Below are positions 43,586 through 51,471 of a stretch of DNA of 64,000 nucleotides, one piece after another. How positions within the stretch are numbered: the first letter of the stretch is position 1; every line of letters begins with the position of its first letter. The notes below the pieces were generated by a model. That model ran no database searches. It was not told the origin of the DNA and saw only the letters and a list, made by a program, of their open reading frames with translations. Made by a program: the position numbers and the translations under genes. Origin of the DNA: Paenibacillus segetis (GTDB lineage: Bacteria; Bacillota; Bacilli; Paenibacillales; Paenibacillaceae); the NCBI RefSeq assembly GCF_014639155.1, contig NZ_BMFT01000004.1, positions 186,001 through 250,000 of the forward strand. The letters are read 5' to 3'.

Positions 43586-44218
43586 ATGATGTCGTCGTTA
43601 TCATTAGAAGAGATTGCTTATCAGGAGATTCGTCGAAAGATTTTGGATGTCGAGCATATGCCAAATGATCTGCTGTCTGAGCAAGATTTGGCAGAGCAAT
43701 TTGGGATGAGCCGTACGCCAATTCGATCTGCATTGGCTCATTTGGAAACGGAAGGGCTCGTTGTGACTTTGAAGAAGAGGGGCGTGCTAATCAAGGAAAT
43801 TCAATTGCAAGAAGTGTTTGATATGAATGATATGATTAGTGCGATGCAGTTCTATGCAATCGATATTGCGGAAGAAAATGAGTACCCCTATGATTTTGAA
43901 TTGCTGGAACAGTATGAACAACGGGTGAAGGAAGCTGCAAAGAACAATGATAGTAAGGACTACTATGAGAATGCACTTTTATTTATGCGAACAATCATCT
44001 TAACTTTAGGTAATCAATCGATGATTCAGATTTTTGATTCATTTAAAGATAAATTACTCGTATTTCACCTCGTACAGCGTAAATTACATCATGTGAATCG
44101 TCCCTACATGGCGATTCCTTATATCGAAACCGTATTGAAATCGTTAAAGGACAAAAATATTCCACAAGCCAAATCTGCGTTGAAAATGCTAGTGATGATA
44201 GAAGAACGAAGAAGATAA
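43586..44218 (+). CDS. GntR family regulator, FadR-like
   Basis: 210 residues after AAAGGGG. N-terminal winged helix: EEIAYQEIRRKILDVEHMPNDLLSEQDLAEQFGMSRTPIRSALAHLETEGLVVTLKKRGV, the standard GntR signature. The C-terminal domain is helical and of FCD-like size, although the metal-binding His/Asp set typical of FCD is not obvious. It probably controls the Ugp-like operon upstream; CTTGTATA is found before both. Effector unknown, possibly the imported phosphate ester. Confidence 0.93.
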   Translation: MMSSLSLEEIAYQEIRRKILDVEHMPNDLLSEQDLAEQFGMSRTPIRSALAHLETEGLVVTLKKRGVLIKEIQLQEVFDMNDMISAMQFYAIDIAEENEYPYDFELLEQYEQRVKEAAKNNDSKDYYENALLFMRTIILTLGNQSMIQIFDSFKDKLLVFHLVQRKLHHVNRPYMAIPYIETVLKSLKDKNIPQAKSALKMLVMIEERRR

Positions 44219-44297
44219 GAACGTACGAAATACGAAATCGGGTGAAATATCTAGATTGGGAGGAGTAACGGATAAACCTCGTAATTGTATAACAAAT

Positions 44298-44357
44298 AAT
44301 TCGGCTAATTAAAGCACAAGCAGTTCATCCCCTGACGGATAATGAGCTGCTTTTTTA
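44298..44357 (+). terminator. Terminator within a dispersed 60-bp repeat (copy 2)
   Basis: AATTCGGCTAATTAAAGCACAAGC followed by the hairpin CAGTTCATC...GATAATGAGCTG and TTTTTT. It is the second copy of the element at 38071-38129. The stem is less perfect than in copy 1. It terminates the GntR transcript. Confidence 0.78.
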
Positions 44358-44440
44358 TACTTGTAAATTATTCAATTTATGATACTTTATTCAAGGATAA
44401 AGACGTTAACTATTTAATAGTTGTTATAGGTGGTTGGAGG

Positions 44441-46021
44441 ATGAAAATATTGAAGAGACTTATCATATTGTTGGGGATCGTTTGTGTATTGCTTACGGCA
44501 TGTAAGGATAAACAAGTTGTTTCCAGCCTAGTTGTTCCAGAGAATTCACCAACGACCCAAACCGAGCTTGATGATGCTGAACTGCAACGTACCCAAATAA
44601 CTGAAGCCGATGTACTTTCTATTCGCAAGAAGGCCGATCAAGTAGAAAATGATGTTTTCGTTTCATCTGATACGTGGCTCTGTAACGAAAATGATGAGGG
44701 ACAAATAGCTATCCCACATACAGACACCCAATTCGATATCTATTATATGTGCGAAAAGTTTAATACGAAGGACAAGATTATGAACTATCTTACAGCCGCA
44801 CTTACTGTAAGAAATGCGCAAGAGCAGATTAGTTCAAGAATGGATAGTGGACTATTTGCTGTCATTAATGGAGCAACGGGGATAGCACCATGGGAAGGAG
44901 TTGACGGCCGAGATTGGGACACGGCAAAGGTGATTGATTTTAATGTTGGAGATCAGAGTGCGGATGTAGTCATACAGGTTTTTGATGCGGCTTTTGATTC
45001 CTATGATACATATGATGGACATTATATTTATGAGGATGGCTGGAAAGAAGATTCCTTTAATATTCGAACTATAGATGAAGGTACACAAAATGAGCAAACC
45101 TCATCCGATGATGTTAATAATAGCGAGCTGGTGTCTATTGATACATTAAAAGGAACCGTCAAAGTACCAAGGGGATTATTGAGTTTTATAAATGATTTGG
45201 ATGAGGACCAAGAGGATAATCTTATTCAAATATTAAGCAAAGATATGGATCAGGATGGAAACGTAGAGTATGTTGTGAGTTATGGTCCAGATAAGGAACT
45301 ATTTGATAAGAGTTATGTGATCCGTGATGTTCAATCTAACTACAAATTATTGAAACCTGAACTGGAATCTGGAGGCTACTATATCTACGATATTAGCCTG
45401 GTCAATTTAGAGGGTTCCGGACAGAGTTATATCTATATTGGTATTACAAATGGTGCTTCACTGGAAGGTGCGGGGGTTTATAGCATTAGTAATAACGAGG
45501 TCATTAATCTCTATTATGGAGCCTCGGCTACGGGATCTGGAGAGGATCTATTAGAGGATGATGACAAAGACGGGGTGTTCGATAAGGCTGTCGCATATAG
45601 ACATTTCTCGCGTTTTGAGATGATTAGTACCAGTAATTGGAATGGCAAGACCTTTGATAAGCCTGTTGATTCTTTTAAGAATAGTGAGACCGGATTTGTC
45701 TATCCGAAGAGTAGTGAAGATTTAATCGAAACCTATGTTGAAGCTGTATATTTGGGAGCGGAGAAGGAAATGAATCAAATGACATCTCCCGAGATGACTA
45801 GTGAATTCGATGTCCTATCGGTATTTAAGAATACTAGTGAGTTTCACTATTTTATGGCCTTTGATGACGTTGAATATAAAGTAATAAAGGCTGATAAGAA
45901 CACACAAATAATGAACATGACTAAAGGCGATGAGACGGTGCAGTTCACACTAAATTTTGATAGTAAGGAGCAACGTTGGAAGATCGCTTCCAAAGCAGGG
46001 GTTTCACAACAAGGTGATTAA
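44441..46021 (+). CDS. Lipoprotein of unknown function with Asp-rich repeat-like segments
   Basis: 526 residues from ATG 44441 (MKILKRLIILLGIVCVLLTAC), with AGGTGG 7 bases upstream; the frame is open further upstream but that part overlaps the terminator. Lipobox LLTAC, Cys21, so it is anchored on the outer membrane face. After an Asp/Glu/Thr-rich tether, residues of about 60-200 might be an IseA/YoeB-like domain (YYMCEKFNTKDKIMNYLTAAL, weak resemblance only). The second half has SKDMDQDGNVEYVVSYG and LLEDDDKDGVFDKAVAYRHF, calcium-loop-like segments reminiscent of VCBS/FG-GAP units. A C-terminal domain of about 110 residues follows. I do not recognise a specific function. It is monocistronic. 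Confidence 0.8.
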   Translation: MKILKRLIILLGIVCVLLTACKDKQVVSSLVVPENSPTTQTELDDAELQRTQITEADVLSIRKKADQVENDVFVSSDTWLCNENDEGQIAIPHTDTQFDIYYMCEKFNTKDKIMNYLTAALTVRNAQEQISSRMDSGLFAVINGATGIAPWEGVDGRDWDTAKVIDFNVGDQSADVVIQVFDAAFDSYDTYDGHYIYEDGWKEDSFNIRTIDEGTQNEQTSSDDVNNSELVSIDTLKGTVKVPRGLLSFINDLDEDQEDNLIQILSKDMDQDGNVEYVVSYGPDKELFDKSYVIRDVQSNYKLLKPELESGGYYIYDISLVNLEGSGQSYIYIGITNGASLEGAGVYSISNNEVINLYYGASATGSGEDLLEDDDKDGVFDKAVAYRHFSRFEMISTSNWNGKTFDKPVDSFKNSETGFVYPKSSEDLIETYVEAVYLGAEKEMNQMTSPEMTSEFDVLSVFKNTSEFHYFMAFDDVEYKVIKADKNTQIMNMTKGDETVQFTLNFDSKEQRWKIASKAGVSQQGD

Positions 46022-46024
46022 CGA

Positions 46025-46058
46025 AAAAATAGTGAGCACCTAAGTGCCCACTATTTTT
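46025..46058. terminator. Bidirectional terminator
   Basis: AAAAATAGTG-a-GCAC (46025-46039) and GTGC-c-CACTATTTTT (46044-46058) around loop CTAA, with T runs on both strands, between the lipoprotein and the small minus-strand gene. Confidence 0.9.
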
Positions 46059-46059
46059 T

Positions 46060-46248
46060 TTATTTAGGGCGACGTTTTGTCATGTTCCTAAACATAATGA
46101 GTGCGGCGGCTATCATACCCAATACACCAACACTACTAGCTGATTCAGGCGTCATCCCAAACAGAACGCATAGATTAGTAACTAAACTTCTCGTAAGCAG
46201 CGCGACTATAATTAGTAATAGCGGACGCATAAAATTGTAACCTCTCAT
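46060..46248 (-). CDS. Small two-helix membrane protein
   Basis: 62 residues from ATG 46248 (AGGAGT about 10 bases upstream) or 56 from ATG 46230 (AGAGG 9 bases upstream). Two hydrophobic helices, LLLIIVALLTRSLVTNLCVLFG and SVGVLGMIAAALIMF, and a basic tail NMTKRRPK. The terminator just downstream and good start sites support a real gene. Family not recognised; function unknown. Confidence 0.65.
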   Translation of the reverse strand: MRGYNFMRPLLLIIVALLTRSLVTNLCVLFGMTPESASSVGVLGMIAAALIMFRNMTKRRPK

Positions 46249-46413
46249 GTCAGGAACACTCCTACCTATTTCGCAAGTTATGATCTCATCAATCTAATAG
46301 AAGCTATTATATCACAAATAGGAAACGCATACATTTCTCAATGAAGCTGTTCAATCCATTAAAATTGATGATCTATGTGTCATTGCATTAAAGGATATGA
46401 TAGCTTATACTCA

Positions 46414-46436
46414 TATACATAGATTAACGATGTATA
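46414..46436. promoter_or_regulatory. Candidate PadR operator
   Basis: TATACAT (46414-46420) and ATGTATA (46430-46436) form a perfect inverted repeat with a 9-base spacer, 29 bases before the PadR gene and overlapping a TATAGT -10-like hexamer. PadR proteins commonly bind ACAT/ATGT dyads and repress themselves. Confidence 0.6.
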
Positions 46437-46464
46437 GTAAATCTAGGTATGGAGGTGAAATGGG

Positions 46465-46794
46465 ATGACAATTAATAAAGAACTCCTTAAAGGGAGTACG
46501 GTTATTTTGCTGCTTACGGTGTTAAATAAGAAAGAAATGTACGGCTATGAATTGATTAAAGAGATCGAACAGAGTTCGGAGGGGGTATTTTCCATGAAGG
46601 AAGGTACTTTATATCCCATTTTACACATGATGGAGGCTGAGGGATGGCTGGATGCGAATTGGAGTATGCATGATGGGCGAAAGCGCAAATATTATCGAAT
46701 AACCGATAGAGGCCGGAATCAGTTAAAGGAAAAAACGAAAGAATGGGTGTTGTTTCGGACCGCAGTGGATACCGTTATTGGGGAGGGGAGCTAA
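46465..46794 (+). CDS. PadR family transcriptional regulator
   Basis: 109 residues after GGAGGTGAAATGGG. Typical short PadR: winged helix KGSTVILLLTVLNKKEMYGYELIKEIEQSSEGVFSMKEGTLYPILHMMEAEGWL, then GRKRKYYRITDRGRNQLKEKTKEW. Its TAA overlaps the ATG of the next gene (TAATG), so the two are coupled. PadR plus a HAAS-prefixed membrane protein is a recurring pair in Bacillota. It likely represses its own operon through the dyad at 46414. Confidence 0.95.
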   Translation: MTINKELLKGSTVILLLTVLNKKEMYGYELIKEIEQSSEGVFSMKEGTLYPILHMMEAEGWLDANWSMHDGRKRKYYRITDRGRNQLKEKTKEWVLFRTAVDTVIGEGS

Positions 46795-48101
46795 TGCGAC
46801 CAATCGAGGACAACAAGGTAGTCCAGAACTACTTGGATAGCGTATGCAAGCATGTCCGAGCGAAACAACTACACCCAGAAATTCGTGAGGAGTTAAGTGG
46901 TCATATCGCAGAACGGATGGAGATCCTACTCCTAGAGGGGCTCCCCGAACAACTTGCCGCAGAAGAAGCTGTTTCGCAAATGGGTGCCCCGGATACGATT
47001 GGGCAGAGTCTGCATCAGGCACACAAACCCCTAATGGAATGGAGACTGTTTATTATTCTGGGGTTACTGGCGATTGTTGGACTTTTGAGTGCATTTAACG
47101 TCCAGAATTCAGAATCTTTACCCCGCTACTTTACTCATTTGTTTGAGAAAAAAGCCATTTTCACAGGTATCGGGTTAATGGGACTTGCCGGTTTATATTT
47201 CTTCGATTATCGGAAATTGAAACCATATTCCGAAGCCATATTCTTCAGTGTTCTCTGCCTTATGGCAGTTACGTTCACTACAGGCAGCGCGATCAATGGG
47301 AGTAAGGCCTTTCTTAGCATAGGATCCATGGGTATTAATACAATGGTGCTATCTTTGTTGCCACTTCTCATTGCATTGGCAGGTATGAAGCCTGCCAATC
47401 AATGGGGCCGAATTGAGAGTATGGTTCAGCTTGTATATCGCGGGATATTACCTGTTGTATTATTTAGCCTGGGTAGTTCAATGGTTTATGGTTTCATTTA
47501 TTTATGCGGTTTCTTAGTACTTACATGGAGAACGAAGAAGAGCCTAAGCCAGTATTTAGTTTTTGCTTTGTTCTTTATGACATTTTTTACTTTTATGCTT
47601 GTGCGCAGTATAGATCAAATACACCATCGACTTCAGGCATTCTTCAATCCAATGGACGAAAGTAGTTCTAGTTATTATATGATCCAAATGGTAGGAGCCA
47701 TTCGTTCCGCTGGATGGTCAGGGCATGGGTTTGCCTCGCAAAACGGAACTCTTCCTCATATTTACAGTGAATCCTTGTTCCCGTACTTAATCTATTGTTT
47801 TGGTTGGGGCATTGGAATATTGGTCGTTGTATTGGCCATCCTATTTCTCGCACGTCTCTGGAACATGACAGCTTCAGTCAAGGATGAATACGCCAAAAGC
47901 ATAACGATTGCCTTCATTATTGTTTTTGGTTTCCGACTTCTATGGCCGATTCTAATGAGCCTTGGGATAGTTCCTATAGTTGGATTAGAATTACCCTTCA
48001 TTGGTAATGGAGTAGTGACCACCTTTGATTTTGCAGCTATTGGATTCCTCCTTTCGATTTACAGATGCAAGAATATACTCCCAAGCGCATTATGTGACTA
48101 A
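46794..48101 (+). CDS. HAAS-domain SEDS (FtsW/RodA/SpoVE-like) membrane protein
   Basis: 435 residues from ATG 46794. Residues 1-80 are a HAAS/permease-prefix domain (VQNYLDSVCKHVRAKQLHPEIREELSGHIAERMEILLLEGLPEQLAAEEAVSQMGAPDTIGQSL). The remainder has about ten membrane helices with SEDS traces: HRLQAFFNPMDESSSSYYMIQMVGAIRSAGWSGHGF matches the RodA/FtsW loop. Where RodA has the catalytic HTDF motif, this protein reads YSESLF with Glu326 in place of Asp, so glycosyltransferase activity is uncertain. Coupled to the PadR gene. It may be a stress-induced peptidoglycan polymerase or an inactive homologue. Confidence 0.88.
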   Translation: MRPIEDNKVVQNYLDSVCKHVRAKQLHPEIREELSGHIAERMEILLLEGLPEQLAAEEAVSQMGAPDTIGQSLHQAHKPLMEWRLFIILGLLAIVGLLSAFNVQNSESLPRYFTHLFEKKAIFTGIGLMGLAGLYFFDYRKLKPYSEAIFFSVLCLMAVTFTTGSAINGSKAFLSIGSMGINTMVLSLLPLLIALAGMKPANQWGRIESMVQLVYRGILPVVLFSLGSSMVYGFIYLCGFLVLTWRTKKSLSQYLVFALFFMTFFTFMLVRSIDQIHHRLQAFFNPMDESSSSYYMIQMVGAIRSAGWSGHGFASQNGTLPHIYSESLFPYLIYCFGWGIGILVVVLAILFLARLWNMTASVKDEYAKSITIAFIIVFGFRLLWPILMSLGIVPIVGLELPFIGNGVVTTFDFAAIGFLLSIYRCKNILPSALCD

Positions 48102-48155
48102 TTATGAAGAAGCAGTACATCTCTACCTTGACCATGATATGTAATTTAGTTGTCT

Positions 48156-48178
48156 GGACATCATTTGATGTCCTTTTT
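48156..48178 (+). terminator. Rho-independent terminator
   Basis: GGACATCA (48156-48163) and TGATGTCC (48166-48173) followed by TTTTTT, after the PadR-SEDS operon. Confidence 0.88.
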
Positions 48179-48272
48179 TGTTTGTTACACAAATCTAACT
48201 AGGACCCTGCAATAAATCTCCTACTCATGGTAAACAATAACAGAAGACCATGATATAGGAGGACATATCCGT

Positions 48273-48749
48273 ATGACAAAAACAATGGATCTGATTATGT
48301 TCAGTGGAGAATATGACAAGGCGATGGCTGCGCTCATATTGGCCAATACAGCCAGGGAGATGGATGTGGAGGTGAATATGTTTTTTGCGTTCTGGGGACT
48401 ATCTTTGATTCGTGACCCGGATAACATGTCAAATGATGATAAAACGCTGTATGAAAAAATGTTCTCCTTCATCTCACCTAAAGGACCTGAAGATTTACCT
48501 TTATCCAAAATGAACTGGGCAGGTGTCGGCAAAAGAGTTCTACTAGATATGATGGACGATGATCATGCACCAAGGCTGAAAGACTTTTTGAAAGGTGCAC
48601 GAAAAAAACAGGTTCATTTCTATGCATGTAAATTGTCCGTGGAAGTGATGGGATTTAAGCAAGAGGAATTTCTACCTGAAGTAGAAATTGTTGAAGCGAA
48701 AGATTTTCTCAAAGGTGCGCTTGAATCGAATATACAGATGTTTATTTGA
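48273..48749 (+). CDS. DsrE/DsrF-like (DrsE) family protein
   Basis: 158 residues after ATAGGAGGACATATCC. The sequence LIMFSGEYDKAMAALILANTAREMDVEVNMFFAFWGLSLIRD is the characteristic DsrE-like start, and the conserved cysteine is Cys119 in VHFYACKLSVEVMGF. Cytoplasmic. Family members take part in sulfur-relay or persulfide chemistry, often next to rhodanese or TusA; no such partner is adjacent here. It is followed by a class V aminotransferase (possible Cys desulfurase or selenocysteine lyase relative), which would fit a sulfur-related pair, but this is inference. Confidence 0.9.
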   Translation: MTKTMDLIMFSGEYDKAMAALILANTAREMDVEVNMFFAFWGLSLIRDPDNMSNDDKTLYEKMFSFISPKGPEDLPLSKMNWAGVGKRVLLDMMDDDHAPRLKDFLKGARKKQVHFYACKLSVEVMGFKQEEFLPEVEIVEAKDFLKGALESNIQMFI

Positions 48750-48850
48750 TCCGCATTAACCTAATCCTTGTGCTGGGCATACATTAGGATAGCTATATAG
48801 AAAGAACTCAGTTCAATCTATATAAAAGGGATGTCGGGGGGAGAACACCA

Positions 48851-50350
48851 TTGCTGCAAGCGAGAATTGGAAATGAGTCGTATACTGCTAGCGGATTGGA
48901 GTCGTACTTTTATCACTTCAGAAAACACGTGATCGGAATCGATCAGACCTTTATGACAGCGTATGGCAAACAGGGGATATTGTACGCCGATTGGACGGCA
49001 AGTGGCCGGCTGTTTCGGCCTATTGAGTACAAACTTACAGATCTCTATGGCCCGTTTGTTGCCAATACGCATACGGAATCGAATGTGACTGGAACGGCTA
49101 TGACAACAGCCTACAAACATGCGCGTGACATCATTAAGAATCATGTGCATGCGGACGAATACGATGTGTTGCTAACCGGTGGATCGGGAATGACGGCGAT
49201 GGTGAATAAGTTGCAGCGATTGCTTGGGCTAAAGGTTCCGGACAAATGGCGCAAAAAATTACAAATACCTGATGAGGAACGTCCGATCATTTTCGTGACC
49301 CATATGGAGCACCATTCGAATCAATTAACTTGGATGGAGACGATTGGTGATGTAGTCATTGTCGATCCTGACCACCATGGAATGGTAGATCCGGCGCAGC
49401 TTGAAAGACAATTGCAAGCTCATCAAAATCGCAGGCTGAAGATTGGTGCATTCACCGCATGCTCTAATGTAACAGGTGTTCACACCCCGTATCATGCACT
49501 TTCTAGAAAGATGCATCAATACGGTGGACTGTGTTTTATCGATTTCTCTGCGTCTGCTCCGTATGTCGATATCCATATGCATCCTACCGATCCACTTGAG
49601 AAGCTGGATGCGATTTATTTCTCGCCGCATAAATTTTTGGGGGGACCTGGCACAAGTGGTGTCTTAATTATGGATTCCAGACTAATCACAAGTCCTATTC
49701 CGGATCATCCCGGTGGAGGAACAGTACTGTGGAGTAACCCTTGGGGAGGTAAACGATATAACTGGGATGTGGAATCGCGTGAGGATGGCGGTACCCCAGG
49801 ATTTCTACAAACCATTAAAACCGCATTATGCATTACTTTAAAGGAGAAAATGGGCACGCAGCAAATGCAGCACAGAGAGTGGGAAATGCTCGACATTCTT
49901 CTACCCAAGCTGGGTAGTATCGATGGGCTGCATGTGCTGGACGGTCATATTACCAAGCGGAAAGGCATTGTGTCTTTTTATGTGGAGAAGATCCACTTTA
50001 ATCTGATAGTTCGCCTTCTTAATGATCGGTATGGCATTCAAACCCGAGGTGGTTGCTCCTGCGCGGGAACATTTGGACACTATCTATTTCATATGAATCA
50101 AACCGTGTCCCAACAAATCACCGACAAAATTGATTCAGGTGATTTATCGAATAAACCAGGCTGGGTGCGAATTTCCTTACATCCTATTATGACAAACCGT
50201 GAAATAGAGTATATCATTCAAGCAATCAGAGATATTACGGAGAACATCAAGAAATATAAGCAAGACTACATTTATCTTCCACAGCAAAATGAATTCCATC
50301 ACGTAGGATCCGTGTCTAACCCACCGGTAGAGCAATGGTTCTCGTGGTAG
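48851..50350 (+). CDS. Class V aminotransferase (cysteine desulfurase/selenocysteine lyase-like)
   Basis: 499 residues from TTG 48851 with GGGGGGAG 8 bases upstream. PLP enzyme: HMEHHSNQLTW places His154/His155 as the ring-stacking region, CFIDFSASAPYV carries the Asp that contacts the pyridine nitrogen, and YFSPHKFLGGPGTSGVL places the PLP Lys at 261. C-terminal RGGCSCAGTFGHYLF includes a cysteine pair in the place where desulfurases have the catalytic Cys. It is longer than NifS/IscS (about 400) by an N-terminal extension and insertions. Substrate uncertain; cytoplasmic. Confidence 0.9.
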   Translation: MLQARIGNESYTASGLESYFYHFRKHVIGIDQTFMTAYGKQGILYADWTASGRLFRPIEYKLTDLYGPFVANTHTESNVTGTAMTTAYKHARDIIKNHVHADEYDVLLTGGSGMTAMVNKLQRLLGLKVPDKWRKKLQIPDEERPIIFVTHMEHHSNQLTWMETIGDVVIVDPDHHGMVDPAQLERQLQAHQNRRLKIGAFTACSNVTGVHTPYHALSRKMHQYGGLCFIDFSASAPYVDIHMHPTDPLEKLDAIYFSPHKFLGGPGTSGVLIMDSRLITSPIPDHPGGGTVLWSNPWGGKRYNWDVESREDGGTPGFLQTIKTALCITLKEKMGTQQMQHREWEMLDILLPKLGSIDGLHVLDGHITKRKGIVSFYVEKIHFNLIVRLLNDRYGIQTRGGCSCAGTFGHYLFHMNQTVSQQITDKIDSGDLSNKPGWVRISLHPIMTNREIEYIIQAIRDITENIKKYKQDYIYLPQQNEFHHVGSVSNPPVEQWFSW

Positions 50351-50358
50351 GATCCAAT

Positions 50359-50910
50359 TCAAGCCTTCTTCATAGCTCTTCTTCTGATCATGAAGGCGGT
50401 ATATGTCATCAATGCGGGTAGAGCGATGGCAGAGCCAACAACGCCTAGGAGGAAATATACAGATTGGGCATAGCTGTCTTTATTCCCCGCATAGGCAGTT
50501 AACCCAAAACCTATAAGGGCTATTATTGCGAATATAAGGGCAATGATTCCCACAGACTTAGCAGTACGACTATATTTCTCATATGACGTATTGCGGTCGG
50601 AATAGATTGGAGCGGTGCCGGTAGGTGCGGAAAAAACATGAATTCTTGCTCCAGCAGAGCAGACGTGATTCCATCCGGCAGCTACAAAGGTTTCTACATA
50701 ATCATCCATGTCAGAGGGTTGGATCGTATGGTAATCTATTTCGTAGATCAGGTCTTGTGGTTCTGCTTTACGCAGACGGTAGCCTAGAAAAGAGAACGAC
50801 TCCAATTGCCAACCCTGCTGAGCCAATCTGCCTAGTTTTTGCATCTCTTTCTGCTCTGCAAATGCGGTTCCCCACGATATGATATAACGATGAGTTTTAT
50901 TCTTTCTCAT
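50359..50910 (-). CDS. DUF2812 membrane protein
   Basis: 183 residues. The N-terminal soluble DUF2812 region (EMQKLGRLAQQGWQLESFSFLGYRLRKAEPQDLIYEIDY, VETFVAAGWNHVCSAG) is followed by two membrane helices at about 117-140 and 148-172 and a basic end. It overlaps the upstream PadR gene by 14 bases on the minus strand, the usual PadR-DUF2812 pairing in Bacillota. The role is unknown; such pairs respond to envelope stress or drugs in some species. Confidence 0.92.
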   Translation of the reverse strand: MRKNKTHRYIISWGTAFAEQKEMQKLGRLAQQGWQLESFSFLGYRLRKAEPQDLIYEIDYHTIQPSDMDDYVETFVAAGWNHVCSAGARIHVFSAPTGTAPIYSDRNTSYEKYSRTAKSVGIIALIFAIIALIGFGLTAYAGNKDSYAQSVYFLLGVVGSAIALPALMTYTAFMIRRRAMKKA

Positions 50911-51250
50911 TTTCGTTCTCCTCCTCAGCTGATTTGATCGCCTTTAATCCTTGCTTCGCCATGCGCGTGCGCCGTTCAATTTCATTCATAACAATGTCTC
51001 TGCCCTTACTTGTGACCATGTAAGGTTTGCGTCGTTCATCGTCCGAGCTCCCCGCTTGAATATACTCATTCTTCATCATTTTCTTGATTAACGTATACAG
51101 TGTCGCCGGCCCAACGGTTACTTCCCCTTCGGTTAATTCCTCAATGTACTTCATGATCGCATATCCATGTCTAGGCACAAGTAGCGATAGCAAAATATAA
51201 TATGCCGCATCCGTTAGTTGCTCTGTAATCATAGAATCATTGCGGGACAA
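50897..51250 (-). CDS. PadR family transcriptional regulator
   Basis: 117 residues if started at TTG 51250, which has a perfect AAGGAGG at 51258-51264, 7 bases away; an ATG at 51232 is the alternative. Winged helix TDAAYYILLSLLVPRHGYAIMKYIEELTEGEVTVGPATLYTLIKKMMKNEYIQ and a charged C-terminal helix (AKQGLKAIKSAEEENENEKE). Its upstream region carries TCGATATATCCA repeats, suggesting autoregulation together with DUF2812. Confidence 0.92.
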   Translation of the reverse strand: MSRNDSMITEQLTDAAYYILLSLLVPRHGYAIMKYIEELTEGEVTVGPATLYTLIKKMMKNEYIQAGSSDDERRKPYMVTSKGRDIVMNEIERRTRMAKQGLKAIKSAEEENENEKE

Positions 51251-51261
51251 GTCAGCACCTC

Positions 51262-51318
51262 CTTGTATATCCTTTGTCGATATATCCAAGTTCGATATAT
51301 CCATTACCGATATAATAA
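51262..51318. promoter_or_regulatory. 15-bp iterons upstream of padR, candidate operator
   Basis: TCGATATATCCA occurs exactly at 51277 and 51292, with degenerate copies at 51262 (CTTGTATATCCT) and 51307 (CCGATATAATAA), a strict 15-base period. They lie right upstream of the PadR ribosome binding site on the minus strand. Confidence 0.6.
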
Positions 51319-51369
51319 AATATGGGAGTAAGTCTGTCAACTATTTATGAATCATTGTATATTCATTCA

Positions 51370-51398
51370 TTGATATAAGACGCCCGATCCAATATAAT
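51370..51398 (+). promoter_or_regulatory. Sigma-A promoter of the MBOAT operon
   Basis: TTGATA (51370-51375), 17-base spacer, TATAAT (51393-51398). Transcription should begin near 51405, which excludes the ATG at 51400 as a start codon and supports TTG 51472. Confidence 0.8.
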
Positions 51399-51471
51399 CA
51401 TGGGTAAACATGGAAACCTAGGTTGTTTTACCCTACGCAGTGGAAGCTACAATGAATTGGGAGTGAAAGGA

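Noticed and set aside
44342..44440. Upstream extension of the lipoprotein frame
   Set aside because: It overlaps the end of the terminator element, and the real signal peptide with lipobox starts at 44441.
51400..51471. ATG start for the MBOAT gene
   Set aside because: It lies within or just at the transcription start of the TTGATA-N17-TATAAT promoter; TTG 51472 has a proper ribosome site and the family N-terminus.
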